Assembly: GCA_002778195.1 (NCBI GenBank) | Contig: PCDI01000001.1 | Span: 2,351,105 to 2,415,104 of the forward strand | Direction of reading: 5' to 3' | DNA from: Raffaelea ambrosiae | Taxonomy: Eukaryota; Ascomycota; Sordariomycetes; Ophiostomatales; Ophiostomataceae | DNA: 64,000 bases | Shown here: positions 11,443-22,250 of the stretch, one piece after another | Layout: each line of letters opens with the position of its first letter | Position numbering within the stretch: position 1 is the stretch's first letter | Notes under the pieces: generated by a model | What the model was told of the DNA's origin: nothing | Database searches by the model: none | What the model saw: the letters and a program-made list of their open reading frames with translations, nothing else | Made by a program: the position numbers and the translations under genes

Positions 11443-12116
11443 ACACAAAGGGGAGGGGCTGGGGCCTAATGTTGCCTCTGGTCATGGTGGCCAATCATGG
11501 TAAAGACAAAAAACAAGTACAAAGAAAACAACTGCCGGCTCCGCATTTTCCGTTGATGACCAACGCGCAGGTCATGTCCATTTTAATTTTAGAGTGGTAG
11601 GTGTTGGCTGATGACCAGAGGTGAATCGGAGTCACTGTGATTGGCTAGAAAGCCTGGATTGTTCGTGGTCTGATTGGCTGGAGATCATCTCAGATCTTAT
11701 CGATGGCCAATTGGAGATGTTCTGATGACCAGCTGGGCCGGCGGATCTTTCTCGATCCAGGCTGAAAGAACCCGGCCAGTGTTAGTTATGGGCTGTTTTC
11801 GCGGTTGGTGGTCATACAATCTCTTGTCTGTGACTCGTTCTGGAACCGGGCTTGTTGGGACACGGCTCTTGCATAAATAGAAAGCCCTTTTCCTCTCTTC
11901 TTCCTTCTCCCGTTTTCATCTTCCCATCATCCAATCCAATTCACCAAGTCTCCAACTTCAAGACTCACTTCAAACCACACACACACACTCTCTCTCAACT
12001 GTCTTACACACTCAACCGTGTACACTTTTTTCCGCTCTTCCTTCTTTTTTTCCTAATCCGGAAATTCGCCCAGCCTCGTCTTCCTGACCAGCTTTTTTTT
12101 TTTCCAATCCTTCGAA
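11443..12116. promoter_or_regulatory. Promoter and CT-rich leader of the DUF7871 gene
   Basis: No gene is seen. A TATA-like GCATAAATAG lies at 11871-11880, about 240 bp before the ATG at 12117. The intervening leader is extremely pyrimidine-rich (long CT and T tracts from 11885 to 12110), as is common at strongly expressed fungal genes. Confidence 0.4.
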
Positions 12117-12438
12117 ATGGCCTCTTCTACATGCTGCGGCAAGGGCGGTTCTGAGTGCATCTGTGGTATGTCTGACTTTTTTTTTTTTTTAAAAAAAGAA
12201 AAGAAAAGAAAAGCTCCTCATGGCAGTCTTCTCGCTAACATGTTCTCTCCCAGCCCAACAAGCCACCTGCTCGTGCGGCAAGCGCTCCGCTCTCCAGTGC
12301 AACTGCGACCAGGCGGCCACGGAGAACTCCACGGCCGGCGACCGGTGCTCGTGCGGCTCACGGCCGGCGGATGCCTGCACGTGCTCCTCTTCGTCGTCGG
12401 TGAACTCGGAGAATGAGATCGACTTCACGTCCAAATAA
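12117..12438 (+). CDS. Small cysteine-rich DUF7871 protein, metallothionein-like
   Basis: Exons 12117-12165 and 12254-12438 flank an 88-bp intron (GTATGT donor, GCTAACATG branch, CCCAG acceptor). The product has 77 aa with 12 cysteines: one CC pair (6,7) and five CxC pairs (14/16, 22/24, 32/34, 48/50, 58/60). Aromatic residues are almost absent, which is the metallothionein style. The motifs CSCGKRSALQCNC and CSCGSRPADACTC are the repeats of the fungal DUF7871 family, and the tail ENEIDFTSK is also typical. Copper or zinc binding is inferred from the CxC pattern. Some relatives carry more repeats, so this is a short form. The intron contains a long T run followed by an A/G tract directly after the donor. 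Confidence 0.85.
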
Positions 12439-13468
12439 GTACGGACGTGTCTGTGCCTATTTGCCAGTTCTGAGAACACCCCCCCGATAGGGTGTTTGGA
12501 ACAGAGCTCTATTGCAACTAGTGAGGGCGCATTTTCATTGCCTCTCAAGCGCTTCGGGATTGGAGTTTTTCTTGTCCTTTTTTGTTTTTTATGGAGTCAA
12601 GGAAATGGATACAAAGAAGTCGTCAAGAGCCCGGAAAGGATAGACGATGGGATTTTTTCAAGGAGAAACTGATCACAAAAAACTATGATACCTCAGAAAA
12701 AGCGTGGCTCGCCTCACCCTTAGAAAGAGGGAAGGAAGCACCTTTACAAAAAATAATAAAACCCAATTCACTCAATTACCATTGACCCTTGTTCGTGCCT
12801 ATGCTGTCACTCCCCTGGCTACTAGGAGCTGAAAAGGACGATCATCCTACGGCACGCCATACAAATCTGGTTTAGGTGATCGCCGCTAGGCACGTTTGCG
12901 GATAGATCCCTGGGTCGGGAACGAGGGTACAGGTCGGCAGCAGTCTGTGTTTGTAGATGAGCGTGATCACAACGCGTCATCCACATAAGGCCAGAATGGA
13001 GAGAAAGCAATGACATATTTGTATTCCATAACAAGCAGACTCCGTATCCGTCGCAAAGTGAACTAAAAAAGGTAAGGTGGAAGACAAAAAGAAAGAAAGG
13101 AAAAGTAATTAGAAAAATAAAACTCCTCATACATGGCCATGATAGGCCAAATCGTAATCCCAAACGACAAAAACACGAAAACACAAAAGCATAGCTTTTC
13201 TTGGCTTGGTTGTTCCCATCAATCCCAAGGCAAAGATTTTCCATTCCCTTCACAAATTGTGCTCGAAATAGCAGTGGCATATCGCAAACAAGCAGAAACC
13301 AACAGCACGATGTCGTAGATTCGTCCTCGCAGAAAGATGAAAACAGAAATGCCAGAAAACAAAATGGGCGAACAGGAGCGCCGAGAAGCATAGGTTGGAT
13401 CGTCTTCGGCTCGAGGCCCGACTCCAACACTCTCACTCCTGGGGTAGTTGCCTCGCTTAGCAACTGCT
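12439..13468. other. Intergenic, convergent 3' ends
   Basis: The stretch lies between the 3' end of the DUF7871 gene and the 3' end of the minus-strand gene at 13469. It holds A-rich and T-rich tracts suited to 3' UTRs. No gene is supported. Confidence 0.5.
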
Positions 13469-14255
13469 TTACTGAGTGCTTTGCTGAGTGCTCGCCGCCG
13501 CCGTTGTCGTCGATGTCGCTGCTGCTGCTGCTGCTGCTGTCGTCGTGGCCGCCCCCCCTTCTTGGGCACGCAAGCCGGCACTTGCCGCACTCTCACCAAC
13601 GCGCACCTCATCCTCGGGGACGCCCACCCCGACACTGCCAGCCGCACTCAGCATGCTTGTCACACGCTCCCGGCCGCTCTCGCGCCGTCCAGCAATGCCC
13701 ACGCCTCCGCCTCCACCAGCGGACGTTCCGCCAGCCCCTGTTGTTGCACCTCCACCAGCACCACTACCACCACCCAGACCGGCTACAGCCGCCGCCGTCG
13801 ACCCAGACACGGATGCCGACGACATGGCCGCCGTCGAGCCCCCGGGGGTCATGACGACGCTCATGCTCGCTGTCGTGCTGACGCTCTCGCTGCGGGCGCG
13901 GCTGGCATCGCTGGTGCGTCGCTCACGGCGGTGGTCACGGTGCTGCTGTAGCTGCTGTTGCTGCTGTTGGTGGTGGTGGTGGTGTGAAGAGTGGTGATGA
14001 TGCGGATGGGAAGTGGACGACGACGCAGTGATGGCAACAGTGGCAGTGGCAGCTGTGGCAGTGGCCGTGGCTGTGGCTGCTGCTGTCGCCGCCGCCCGTT
14101 CGAGCTCCCGGATGCGGCGCTTCAGCGCCTCGTTCTCGCGCTTGACGCTCTCCAGCTCGGCCCGGTAGAAGGCGGTCTCTTCGTAGCGTGCCGTCCCGGG
14201 CAGGATGGCTGGGGACATGTCGCTGGCCGCGGGTGTGCTGCCGCCCGCGGCACCA

Positions 14256-14288
<33 letters not shown>

Positions 14289-15273
14289 ATGCCAGCACCG
14301 ATGCTGGTCCGGAACGAATGGGAAGACTGCGCCGCCGATGACTGGGCGAAATAGCCGGCCATCGAGCCAGCCTCGCCCATGTGTGACGAGTGGTACGAGT
14401 GTGACAGCGACCCGGGACCTGGCGAGTTGGCTCGGCTGCGGCGCGAGGCGGTGCTGTTCTGGCGGCTGAGGCCCGGTGCGGAGGGCCGGATGGGCGCGGG
14501 AGCGGTGATGCCGACAACAGAGGGGGCGCCGGGGTTGTTGTTCGTCTGGCTGCGGGTGCTGGTGTTGGAGTACGTGCGGCTGTGGCGGCCGGCGGACGAG
14601 GGGATGGAGAAGCCGGAGGCGCCAGATGAGAAGAGCTGGTGGTGGGAGGAGGCGGCGTCGGGGCCGCCCGCGGCGGCCTGGGAGGCCGCGGCAGCGGCAG
14701 CGGCAGCATCGGAACCGCCGGCCGAGGTGGAAGACGCGTTGGACACGACGGAGGCGTTCTGGGCGCGGAGGAGGGTGAGCTCTCGCGTGAGGCGGTTTAC
14801 CTGGAGGAAGGTCAGTCATATTGCCCGTCTCTTCAACCGCGAAGGGGCTTGCCCACCACTGCCTCCTGCTCTTTCTCGAGCTGCATGTGTAGTTCGGCGG
14901 CCGTGAGTGGCCGCGGATGTCTCAGCGGGCCTGGCCCGGGCCCTACGCCAGGGCCGTCACCAGGCTGGCCGGGACCTGTGGAGAGTGTCGTCGCTGCCGG
15001 AGGAGGGTAGTAGGGAGATGGCAGAGCCGGGGGCGGGGCGGTGCCTCCTTGGCTCATGGCCAGCTGGTTCGAGGGGAAGACGTGGATGGACGACGGAGAG
15101 TTGGGGACGGGGGGCGGTGGCATCTGGGTCGAGGCCGAGGGGGCTGCCGTGAGCAATGCCAAAAGGGTGGAGGGTGCGGGATCAGAGGTGCTGTTCGTGG
15201 GAGTTGCTGTGCTCGGCTGGCGGGTCGTGGCCAGCACGCGCGGCGACGGTGGCACGGAGTTGAGGTCAGGCAT
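13469..15273 (-). CDS. Low-complexity coiled-coil protein of unknown function
   Basis: Exons 15273-14857 and 14800-13469 are joined over a 56-bp intron (GTGGGC donor, CTGACC branch, CCAG acceptor). They give about 582 aa and restore the helix ELHMQLEKEQEAVV/NRLTREL. The N-terminus MPDLNSVPPSPRVLATTR and the block RPLTAAELHMQLEKEQEA look like conserved motifs. A second helix (ARYEETAFYRAELESVKREN to RIRELERA) is coiled coil. Near the end VGVPEDEVRVGESAASAGL is another likely conserved block. Between them lie Ser/Ala/Gly runs, a poly-Gly run and a His/Gln-rich run encoded by CAC/CAG repeats. The pattern recalls a conserved fungal protein without known role; I cannot name it. The two helices suggest a structural or scaffold protein. 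Confidence 0.8.
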
Positions 15274-17646
15274 GGCGGTGGAGGCGGAGGTGAAGGTGGA
15301 GGTGGTGGTGGCCAGGACAGTGAAGCCGGATAGAGATGGTACGAGCTGAGGAGGGCAGGCTGGCTTCTCGTATCGTCGTCGTGAAATCGGAGTCGAGGAA
15401 GGCAGAGAAGGAGGGGCTGAAGCGGCGGAGAGTCAAAGGAGGACGACAGAGAGACAGAAAGACAAGAGAATGACGAGAATGGTGAGAATGGCGAGAATGA
15501 CGGAGAATGACGGGGTTCGAAGACGGGGTTCGAAGATTTGGCTCGAAGACGGGGTTCAAAGACAGGACGCAGAACACACAGACACGACAAAAACGGTTCG
15601 CTAGCAAAACAAACACAAACACCCCACACAAGGCCGCTTCCGCATTAAGGAAAAGACACGTTGGGCGGTTAAGGCGTCGTTGTTGCAAAATGAAACTTTA
15701 TGCGAACAGGTCGTGTTTCCGGGCAGCCTGGGGAGGAGGAGGCAAACTTGATTCGTTGGTTTGGGCGTGATGCTTTGGGTCGGTCGGGGTCAGGTTGGCT
15801 CAGGCTGGCTCAGAGGGGCCCAGGGTCCTTGCTTGGGGTCTGGGTCTGCTAATGGGCTGTAGTCTAGAAGACGAATCAAGAGCTGTCTGGTGTGTCTGGT
15901 GGGGTCTGCTCCCCGCATCCGGGCGGACAGTGCTGTATGGTTCCCATACTGTATACGCACTGTATCATCGGGTAGATGCATCTCGAGTGACTCTCGTAAA
16001 AGGATATTGGCCCGAGTAGAAATTCGCAGAGTATCACGGCGGAGGCCGAGCTGTAGTTCCTACCTGCTATGTACTATTATATGCTGGGAATAACGGCGGT
16101 TGCGTGCCCCTCGCATCCCTGCAAGAGCTTGCAGCATACTAGGACACGCCAACGAAACAGCGAAACCACGGCCTCAGCTTAGACTGCATGAAGACCACCC
16201 AACCGCCAGATCCAATCATCGCCGTCTCGACGCCGGACTAGAGCCTCAGCTGCAGTGTGTACCCGGGATCCATACTACGAGTGTGCTGTACCGTACACCG
16301 TACTACTATAGTATGCAAGTACGGGTCTGGCTGAAAGGACTGGCCAAATAGAAAAAGAGAGGCTAGCTCGACGGGCTCTTTGTTGGACCCGGCGGCCGCC
16401 ACGGAGAGTAGAACTGAGAACGAAGTAGAAAGAAGAGAAGAAGAGAAGGGAGAATAGAAGAGACCGAAAAAAAAAACCCAAAAGAGGAATGGAATGCCGA
16501 GATAGAAGAGAAAGAAGATCGCAGCACAGCTCGGAAGCCCATCCCACGATTTAACTACACTCCAGATTGGAAGAGTCAGCACTCCCGTCAGAACTCAAAG
16601 TCGTCATCTCAGTCTGACAGCTCAAAGACAACGCCTCCCTTGGGTCTGGATGGCAGGCTTCGATCGGCCACTGTCGTGTGTTGTGTCTTCGTCGCATCTC
16701 TCTTCTTGTCTCTTTATCCTTTTTCTTTTTTTTTTTCCTTCTTCTTCCACACGTGTCGCTGGGCGATCGAGGCCAATGGATCGACACTACCGCCGCGATG
16801 TGGATGGGCCGTCTAGAGCGAGTGACGTACGCAGCTATGCGCTAGCACGCTAGCCCGGCTCACCAGAAGCCGCCAGCGCTGCGGAATGCCCATTCAGCAC
16901 CCATTCAGCACCCACCGGAGCTTGCGCTCGCGGCCTGGGCCAGAACCGCTGAAACAAGAAGCTCTGCACAGCCACGCCCGTCGACCTGACGGAACCGGCA
17001 AGAGCTGGTCCCACTTTTGTGCTTCTTTTCCCCTTCCCTCTACGTAGAGCTTTGCTGGGATGACGTCGAGCTGCCCCTCTTTGGCGCCTTTGGCCGTCCC
17101 GCTGCCGGTCCCCCATTCGCCCCCTCTTGGGCTCTTGGGCTCTCCCACCTCCCACATCATGCATGCACGGAGTGCCCGCAGACAGAGGGGAGCAAGAAGG
17201 CAGGCAGCATAAGAATGTGGCCAGACCAGAACCACAGCGTACTACTACATAGTCCTGCTGCTACTACACCATACATGAGACAACAGTCGCATGCGTGACT
17301 TTTGGGCAGGAGGCCGCAGAAGGGAGCTGAGAGCTGGAACCAGAGTCGAGCCAGGCGTGTTTGTTAGCGTGTTAGTGCGTGTAAGTTAGCAGTAGTTGCA
17401 ACACTTTTCAACTGACAGTAGTCAGCCAAACGCCCCCCCCCTTAACCTACCCTTAAGAACGTGTCTTTCACCTGCCCTTTTTTTTTTCCCCTTCTTCTGC
17501 TCTTGGCCATTCTCCTCCCTTCATCGTCCCGTTTTCTCTGTCTCTCTCTCTTGCACACACACATTTTCTCCTACAACCCTCCTTTCTCGCCATTACCCCC
17601 ATCGTCACATTCCCATTTGATACCCTCGTTCCTCGTAGCCGCCATC
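15274..17646. other. 2.4-kb divergent intergenic region
   Basis: It lies between the divergent starts at 15273 and 17647. At 15508-15570 the short unit GACGGGGTTCGAA recurs imperfectly about four times. The last 250 bp before 17647 are CT-rich, as expected for a highly expressed gene's leader. No coding gene is supported. Confidence 0.5.
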
Positions 17647-18659
17647 ATGTCGAGCCCCACCACCGTCAACGTCAAGAACGTCGCTGCCACGACCTCTGAC
17701 AAAGAGATCAAGGACTTCTTCAGCTTCTGGTAGGTTTCAAACAGTCACTCCCCGCCCCTTGAAAACTTCCCCTTGCTTCGTCTGCTCCTCTCCCTTTCTT
17801 TGCTCTGACACATCCCTCCAGCGGCAAGATCACCGACATCCAGGTCGCCGCCGACGGCGAGGGCAAGGCTGCTGTCGTCACCTTTGAGAAGGACACCGCC
17901 GCCAAGACGGCTCTCCTGCTGAACAACACCCAGCTCGGCCCCAACCACATTACCGTGACGGGCACCACCGCCGTCGACGAGCCCGGTACCGTCGAGAAGG
18001 CCGCCGCCGCCGCTCCGGCTGCTGGTGCCACCACCGCTGCTACTACTACTACTGCTGCTACCCCTACGGCGGAAAGCACCGCCGCCCCGCTGCAGCACGA
18101 GCTCACCCAGGAGGAGAAGCCGCGCGCGCGCATCTTTGCCGAGTACCTCGCCCACGGCTACGTGATCGGCGACGCCGCCCTGCAGCGCGCCATCGAGCTC
18201 GACCACAAGCACAACGTCAGCACGCGCTTCGCCACCAAGCTGACCGACCTCGACGCCAAGTACCACGCCACGGAGAAGGCCAAGACGGCCGACCAGTCGT
18301 ACAACATCACGGCCAAGGCCAACTCCCTGCTGACCGGCCTCGGCAGCTACTTTGAAAAGGCGTCCGCCTCGCCCTCGGGCAAGCGCGTCGTCGACTTCTA
18401 CACCACCCACCAGAAGAAGGTCCAGGACATCCACACCGAGGCCCGCCGTCTGGCCGAGATCAAGAAGCAGGAGGCCGGCGGCAGCGCCTACAAGGCCGCC
18501 GGCTTGGAAAAGCTCTTTGGTGCCGAGAAGAAGGCCGACACTGCTGCCCCGGCTACCACCACAACGGCTGCCGAGCCGGCAGCTGCTGCCGCACCGACGG
18601 CCACAACATCCACCACCGAGCCCAAGTTCGACCCTCCCCCGACGGCCCCGACTGCGTAA
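17647..18659 (+). CDS. vip1: vip1-like RRM protein
   Basis: Exons 17647-17729 and 17822-18659 flank a 92-bp intron (GTAGGT donor, CTGAC branch, CCAG acceptor) that falls inside the RRM, joining FFSF/CGKITDIQV. The protein is about 306 aa. Residues 5-75 form one RNA recognition motif (VNVKNVAATTSDKEIKDFF; AAVVTFEKDTAAKTALLLNN). An Ala/Thr linker follows, then a helical C-terminal region (EYLAHGYVIGDAALQRAIEL; SGKRVVDFYTTHQKKVQDIH) characteristic of the S. pombe vip1 / S. cerevisiae YGR250-type family found in most ascomycetes. The tail is Ala/Thr-rich. Strong codon bias (C-ending) and the CT-rich leader point to high expression. RNA binding is inferred from the RRM; the cellular role in fungi is poorly defined. 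Confidence 0.88.
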
Positions 18660-19099
18660 AGCAGTGGTGAAAATGAGAGAGGAAAAGAGTAGGAGAGGAG
18701 CGGAAGAAAGGGATTTTGTGTTCTCCTGCTAGTTTCAATGATGTGTGTGGAAAATACCTGTTCTAATTCCGCGGGTTTTTCCCCCCAATTTTATGACTTT
18801 TTTGTTTGTTTGCTTCTGGATTATACACATAGTTTCTGCCGGGTTGGGAACAGTAGGTAGATGAATTTTGGGAGAAAAAAAAAGGACCTACAAGGACTTC
18901 CAAGGCAAGAAAACAAGGCGTGTTTCACTTCTCACTTGCACGCCAACGAGAAAAAAAGCCCGAGAAGTACAATGATGAATGCTATGTCTACTTTTTTGAG
19001 AACCTTCATGCCCAATGCTATTTTATGTAAATGTATGAACAGAACAGAACAGAAATAGAACAACCTCCCTTCCCCCATGCATACACTCTCCTCTCCCTC
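18660..19099. other. Intergenic, convergent 3' ends
   Basis: These 440 bp separate the 3' ends of the vip1-like gene and BUD22. T-rich and A-rich tracts suit polyadenylation on both strands. No gene is seen. Confidence 0.5.
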
Positions 19100-20812
19100 T
19101 TAATCAAACGTGATCTTCTTGCCCTGGAACGGCGCCGTTTGTGCCTTCTCCTTGGCCTTCTTGGCCGCCTCCCAGCTGGGATGCAACGGGCCTTCGTCGT
19201 CCCTCTTCTTGATGCTCTCCTTCTTCTCCCTCCGGGCAGGCTCGTCACCGCCGCCGGCGCCCAACTTGCCGTGCCGCCGGCCCTGCTCCTTGGCCTGCTT
19301 CCTACGCAGCCATCGTGGACCGTCGCCCTCGGCCACGGCACCGCGCTTCAGGTCCCACGCACCATCCTTGGTCTTGCCCTTGCCCTCCTGGTTCTTCACG
19401 TGCTTCGCCTGCTCCTTGAACTTCTTCTCCCAGATCGCCTGCCGCGCCCGCTGTCCCCGGCGGTTCTTGCGCTGTGGCGCCAGCATGCGCGCCGCCGCCT
19501 CTTCGTAGTCCTCGTCGTCATTGGAGTCGCGGTCACCGCCGCCGGCCGCGTAGCCGCTCATCATGAGCGCTGACATGAAGCTGGACCCGCCACCGTGGCT
19601 ATCCTCCGCAGCCGTGTCTCGAGCTTCGGCTTTCCGTTTGCGTGGCGGCGGCCGGAGGTCTTCGTCGCTCTCTTCATCGCTGTCCTCGTCGCTGTCTTCA
19701 TCTTCGTCGTCGTCATCATCATCCTCTTCGCTATCATCATCAGAACCTTCGTCTTCGTCACTGAATCCCTCAAACTCTTCCTCCTCCTCTTCATCCTCAT
19801 CGTCGCCCTCTTCTTTGTACTCGCCGGGCCCTTCTGCTTCTGCCACGGCCAGGGCTTGTTGGTACTTGGCCCGCAAAGCAGCCACATCTTCTTTGTCGCT
19901 ATCGTCGTCCTCCGAGCGCTCGCCCAGCATTGCATCGTAGTAGGCCAGTTGACGCTCCTCCTCTTCTTCCTCTTTCTGTTGTTGTCTCTTCGCCTTTTTC
20001 TCCCTCTTCTCCTGCCTTGTCTGCTTCTTGTTGTTGCTGCTGCCCTCTTCGTCTTCAGACGACTCGTAATCCGAGATGCTGTCAATGACCTCCAGGTCAC
20101 TGTCGTCGTCGTCGTCGTCATCGTTGTCGTCATCGTCATCATCGTCATTGTTCCCGGCCGGTGCGCTCTTCGATGAGTTTTTGCCCTTCTTCAATTTTCG
20201 GTCGGTCGGCGGCTCAATACAGAGCTTCTGGCATACGCCCCGCACAGCCTTGTCCACCGCCTCCCGCACCATTGGTTTCCCATACAGCGAGCTCGTAACG
20301 TTGTGCACGCCCTCCTTGGCCCACTGCTGCTCCTGGCTTTCGGGCACCTGTGCCGCCCGCTGCAAAAACACGGGCAGCGGGCCGACCGCCTCAGCTAGGT
20401 CTTTGATCCGCAGCATCACGCTGGCCAGGTGCACGCGCGCAGCCACGCTGAGGTCAATGTGCTTGAGGACGTCGACCTCGCGCTCGAGACGCTGAAGCTT
20501 TTCGCTGGTGCCATCTTCGGCTGGGTCGGAGCTCGCTTCCCCGGAAGCCCTTTTCCTGGCCTTATCCCGGGCTTTGATGATCTTTTTTTCTTCATTGATG
20601 CGCTTGGACAGCCGCTGCCGCTCGAATCCCTTGGCCTTTTTTAGGGCGCGCAGGACATCGGCCTGGCCTTCTTCGAATCGGGGGATGGTCTTTTCGGGTT
20701 GGGGCACCGCAGCCGGCTTCGGTTTCGTGGCTGCTGCCTCTTTGACCTTTTTGGACTTTCGCGCGTTGCGGCCGTCGTCATGCCTCTTTCTTTTCAGCTC
20801 CGACGGGGCCAT
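19100..20812 (-). CDS. bud22: BUD22, small-subunit ribosome biogenesis factor
   Basis: A single exon encodes 570 aa. BUD22 (SRFBP1 in animals) acts in the nucleolus in 18S rRNA maturation. The N-terminal half (residues about 40-200) is helical and basic, with FERQRLSKRINEEKKIIKAR and SLYGKPMVREAVDKAVRGVC. Three long Asp/Glu/Ser tracts follow, usual for nucleolar factors. The C-terminus holds the family hallmark KNRRGQRARQAIWEKKF...AKHVKN and ends with LHPSWEAAKKAKEK...FQGKKITFD, the conserved BUD22 tail. Length is in the family range. The gene is divergent from centrin with 614 bp between start codons. Confidence 0.93.
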   Translation of the reverse strand: MAPSELKRKRHDDGRNARKSKKVKEAAATKPKPAAVPQPEKTIPRFEEGQADVLRALKKAKGFERQRLSKRINEEKKIIKARDKARKRASGEASSDPAEDGTSEKLQRLEREVDVLKHIDLSVAARVHLASVMLRIKDLAEAVGPLPVFLQRAAQVPESQEQQWAKEGVHNVTSSLYGKPMVREAVDKAVRGVCQKLCIEPPTDRKLKKGKNSSKSAPAGNNDDDDDDDNDDDDDDDSDLEVIDSISDYESSEDEEGSSNNKKQTRQEKREKKAKRQQQKEEEEEERQLAYYDAMLGERSEDDDSDKEDVAALRAKYQQALAVAEAEGPGEYKEEGDDEDEEEEEEFEGFSDEDEGSDDDSEEDDDDDDEDEDSDEDSDEESDEDLRPPPRKRKAEARDTAAEDSHGGGSSFMSALMMSGYAAGGGDRDSNDDEDYEEAAARMLAPQRKNRRGQRARQAIWEKKFKEQAKHVKNQEGKGKTKDGAWDLKRGAVAEGDGPRWLRRKQAKEQGRRHGKLGAGGGDEPARREKKESIKKRDDEGPLHPSWEAAKKAKEKAQTAPFQGKKITFD

Positions 20813-20995
20813 GTTCGGTGCTTGTCGTATGTGTGTCTGTGTGTGCTTCGTAGAAGTAGACCGTCGGCAAAAGGTCTTGCTTCAATCTTCTTCAAACGAG
20901 GACCGAGTCGCCCAGAGAAAAAAAATCTTATCTCTTATCGGTTATCCCTTATCGTGAAATTTTTGGATTATGCGATTGGCTAATGCAGGCACTCT

Positions 20996-21073
20996 ACGCG
21001 TTGCGGGGCAGGAGCGCGAGAGCCAAAGGGTCGTTTTCGTTTAGAATAAAATAAAACGCGCTCCAACACGCGT
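20996..21073. promoter_or_regulatory. Two ACGCGT (MluI cell-cycle box) motifs in the BUD22/centrin promoter
   Basis: ACGCGT occurs at 20996-21001 and again at 21068-21073, with an additional AAAACGCG at about 21053-21060, inside the 614-bp divergent promoter. ACGCGT is the binding core of the MBF (Mbp1/Swi6) cell-cycle factor in fungi. Centrin, needed for spindle pole body duplication at G1/S, is the plausible target. The motif is palindromic and only 6 bp, so chance remains possible. Confidence 0.4.
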
Positions 21074-21426
21074 TTGCTGCGAAAGACGAGAACATCACGA
21101 GAACAGCTTGGGCTTCATTCCCAGCCTTACGACGACGACTACGAGGCCTCTGCCTAGATGAGGCGATACACAGACTCTTTACAAAGTCTTCTGAGCTTGC
21201 AACGACCCTCTTTCTGACACATTTGGCTTCGCATTGGGCGGACCCCACGACGATCTGCAACCTGAAAGCTCTCTCGCGATAGCCAATCCGGCGCCTAGTC
21301 GATTCTGTCTCTACTTGCTGTTTGTTCTCCTCTGTTTGGGGCATTTTCCTTCCTTTTCTACGATTACGACTCTTGCCTTGCAACTCCTCTTGTTTGTGCC
21401 TGGCTCGTCTCTCTCCATCCGACAAG

Positions 21427-22250
21427 ATGATGTCCTCCCGGGCGGCCGGCAAGGAGCCGGTCTACCAACAGCCATCACGGGACGATTTTCACCGGTTGTC
21501 AGAAGACCAGCGGAACCAGATTACGGAAGCTGTGTGTTCTCGTGCTATATTTATGCTCCCCCACCCCTGTCTGATTTTCAAAGGTCCTAATAACCTGGCC
21601 CCCCCTCCCCCTTAGTTTACCGTCTTCGACGCCGACAAGGACGCCCGTATCGACTACCACGAGTTCCGGTTCAGCCTCCGGGCACTCGGCTTTGACCTGC
21701 CCAAGCAGGACACTTTCCCCTACCTGACCAAGTATGCCCAACCACCGACATCGTGGCCCCGCGACAAGGAGTGCGCCCCGATCTGGCGGGAGTTCACGCT
21801 GCCGGCCTTCCAGGGCATTGCCGGCAAGCTGATGGCAGAGCGGGACCCGGATGCGGAGTGCCGGCGGGCGTACCGGCTATTTGACACCGATGGCAAAGGG
21901 ATGATCACGGTGGAGGACTTGCGGAGAGTGATGAAGGAGATTGGGCAGTCGATGGAGGAGACGGAGCTGGCAGCGATGATTCGGGAGTTTGATGCCGACG
22001 GAAAGGGGTAAGTCGACCATGCCATTCTTCGTTTCCCCTACTCTCTACACGTTCAACAATGGCATTCTTGCTTGCCTTGCTCTCTATATGGATGCCATTC
22101 TTGTTGGGTTGCCCTGCTCTCTACGACGATGTGCATTCTTTGTTTCTGCTATTTCTCTACTAAGGTTTTTTTTTACTTTACTAACACCACTCCAGGGGCG
22201 TCAACGAGGAAGAGTTTGTTAAGATCATGATGGCCAAGCGACAAGTTTAG
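21427..22250 (+). CDS. cdc31: Centrin (Cdc31), EF-hand protein of the spindle pole body
   Basis: Three exons, 21427-21531, 21616-22007 and 22196-22250, give about 183 aa. Introns are 84 bp (21532-21615) and 188 bp (22008-22195, CTAACACC branch). EF hands are visible at FDADKDARIDYHEF (hand I), FDTDGKGMITVEDL (hand III) and FDADGKGGVNEEEF (hand IV). The second hand is degenerate, around PPTSWPRDKECAPIWREF. The helix REFDADGKGG is split by the second intron and the join restores the loop exactly. The end KIMMAKRQV matches centrins. Centrin binds Kar1/Sfi1 at the spindle pole body and also serves TREX-2 and Rad4 complexes. Two adjacent ATGs (21427, 21430) could both start it. Confidence 0.93.

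Noticed and set aside
14852..14862. Non-canonical GC donor (GGCAAG) in the coiled-coil gene
   Set aside because: A GT donor (GTGGGC) a few bases upstream gives the correct frame EAVV/NRLTREL, so no GC-AG intron is needed.
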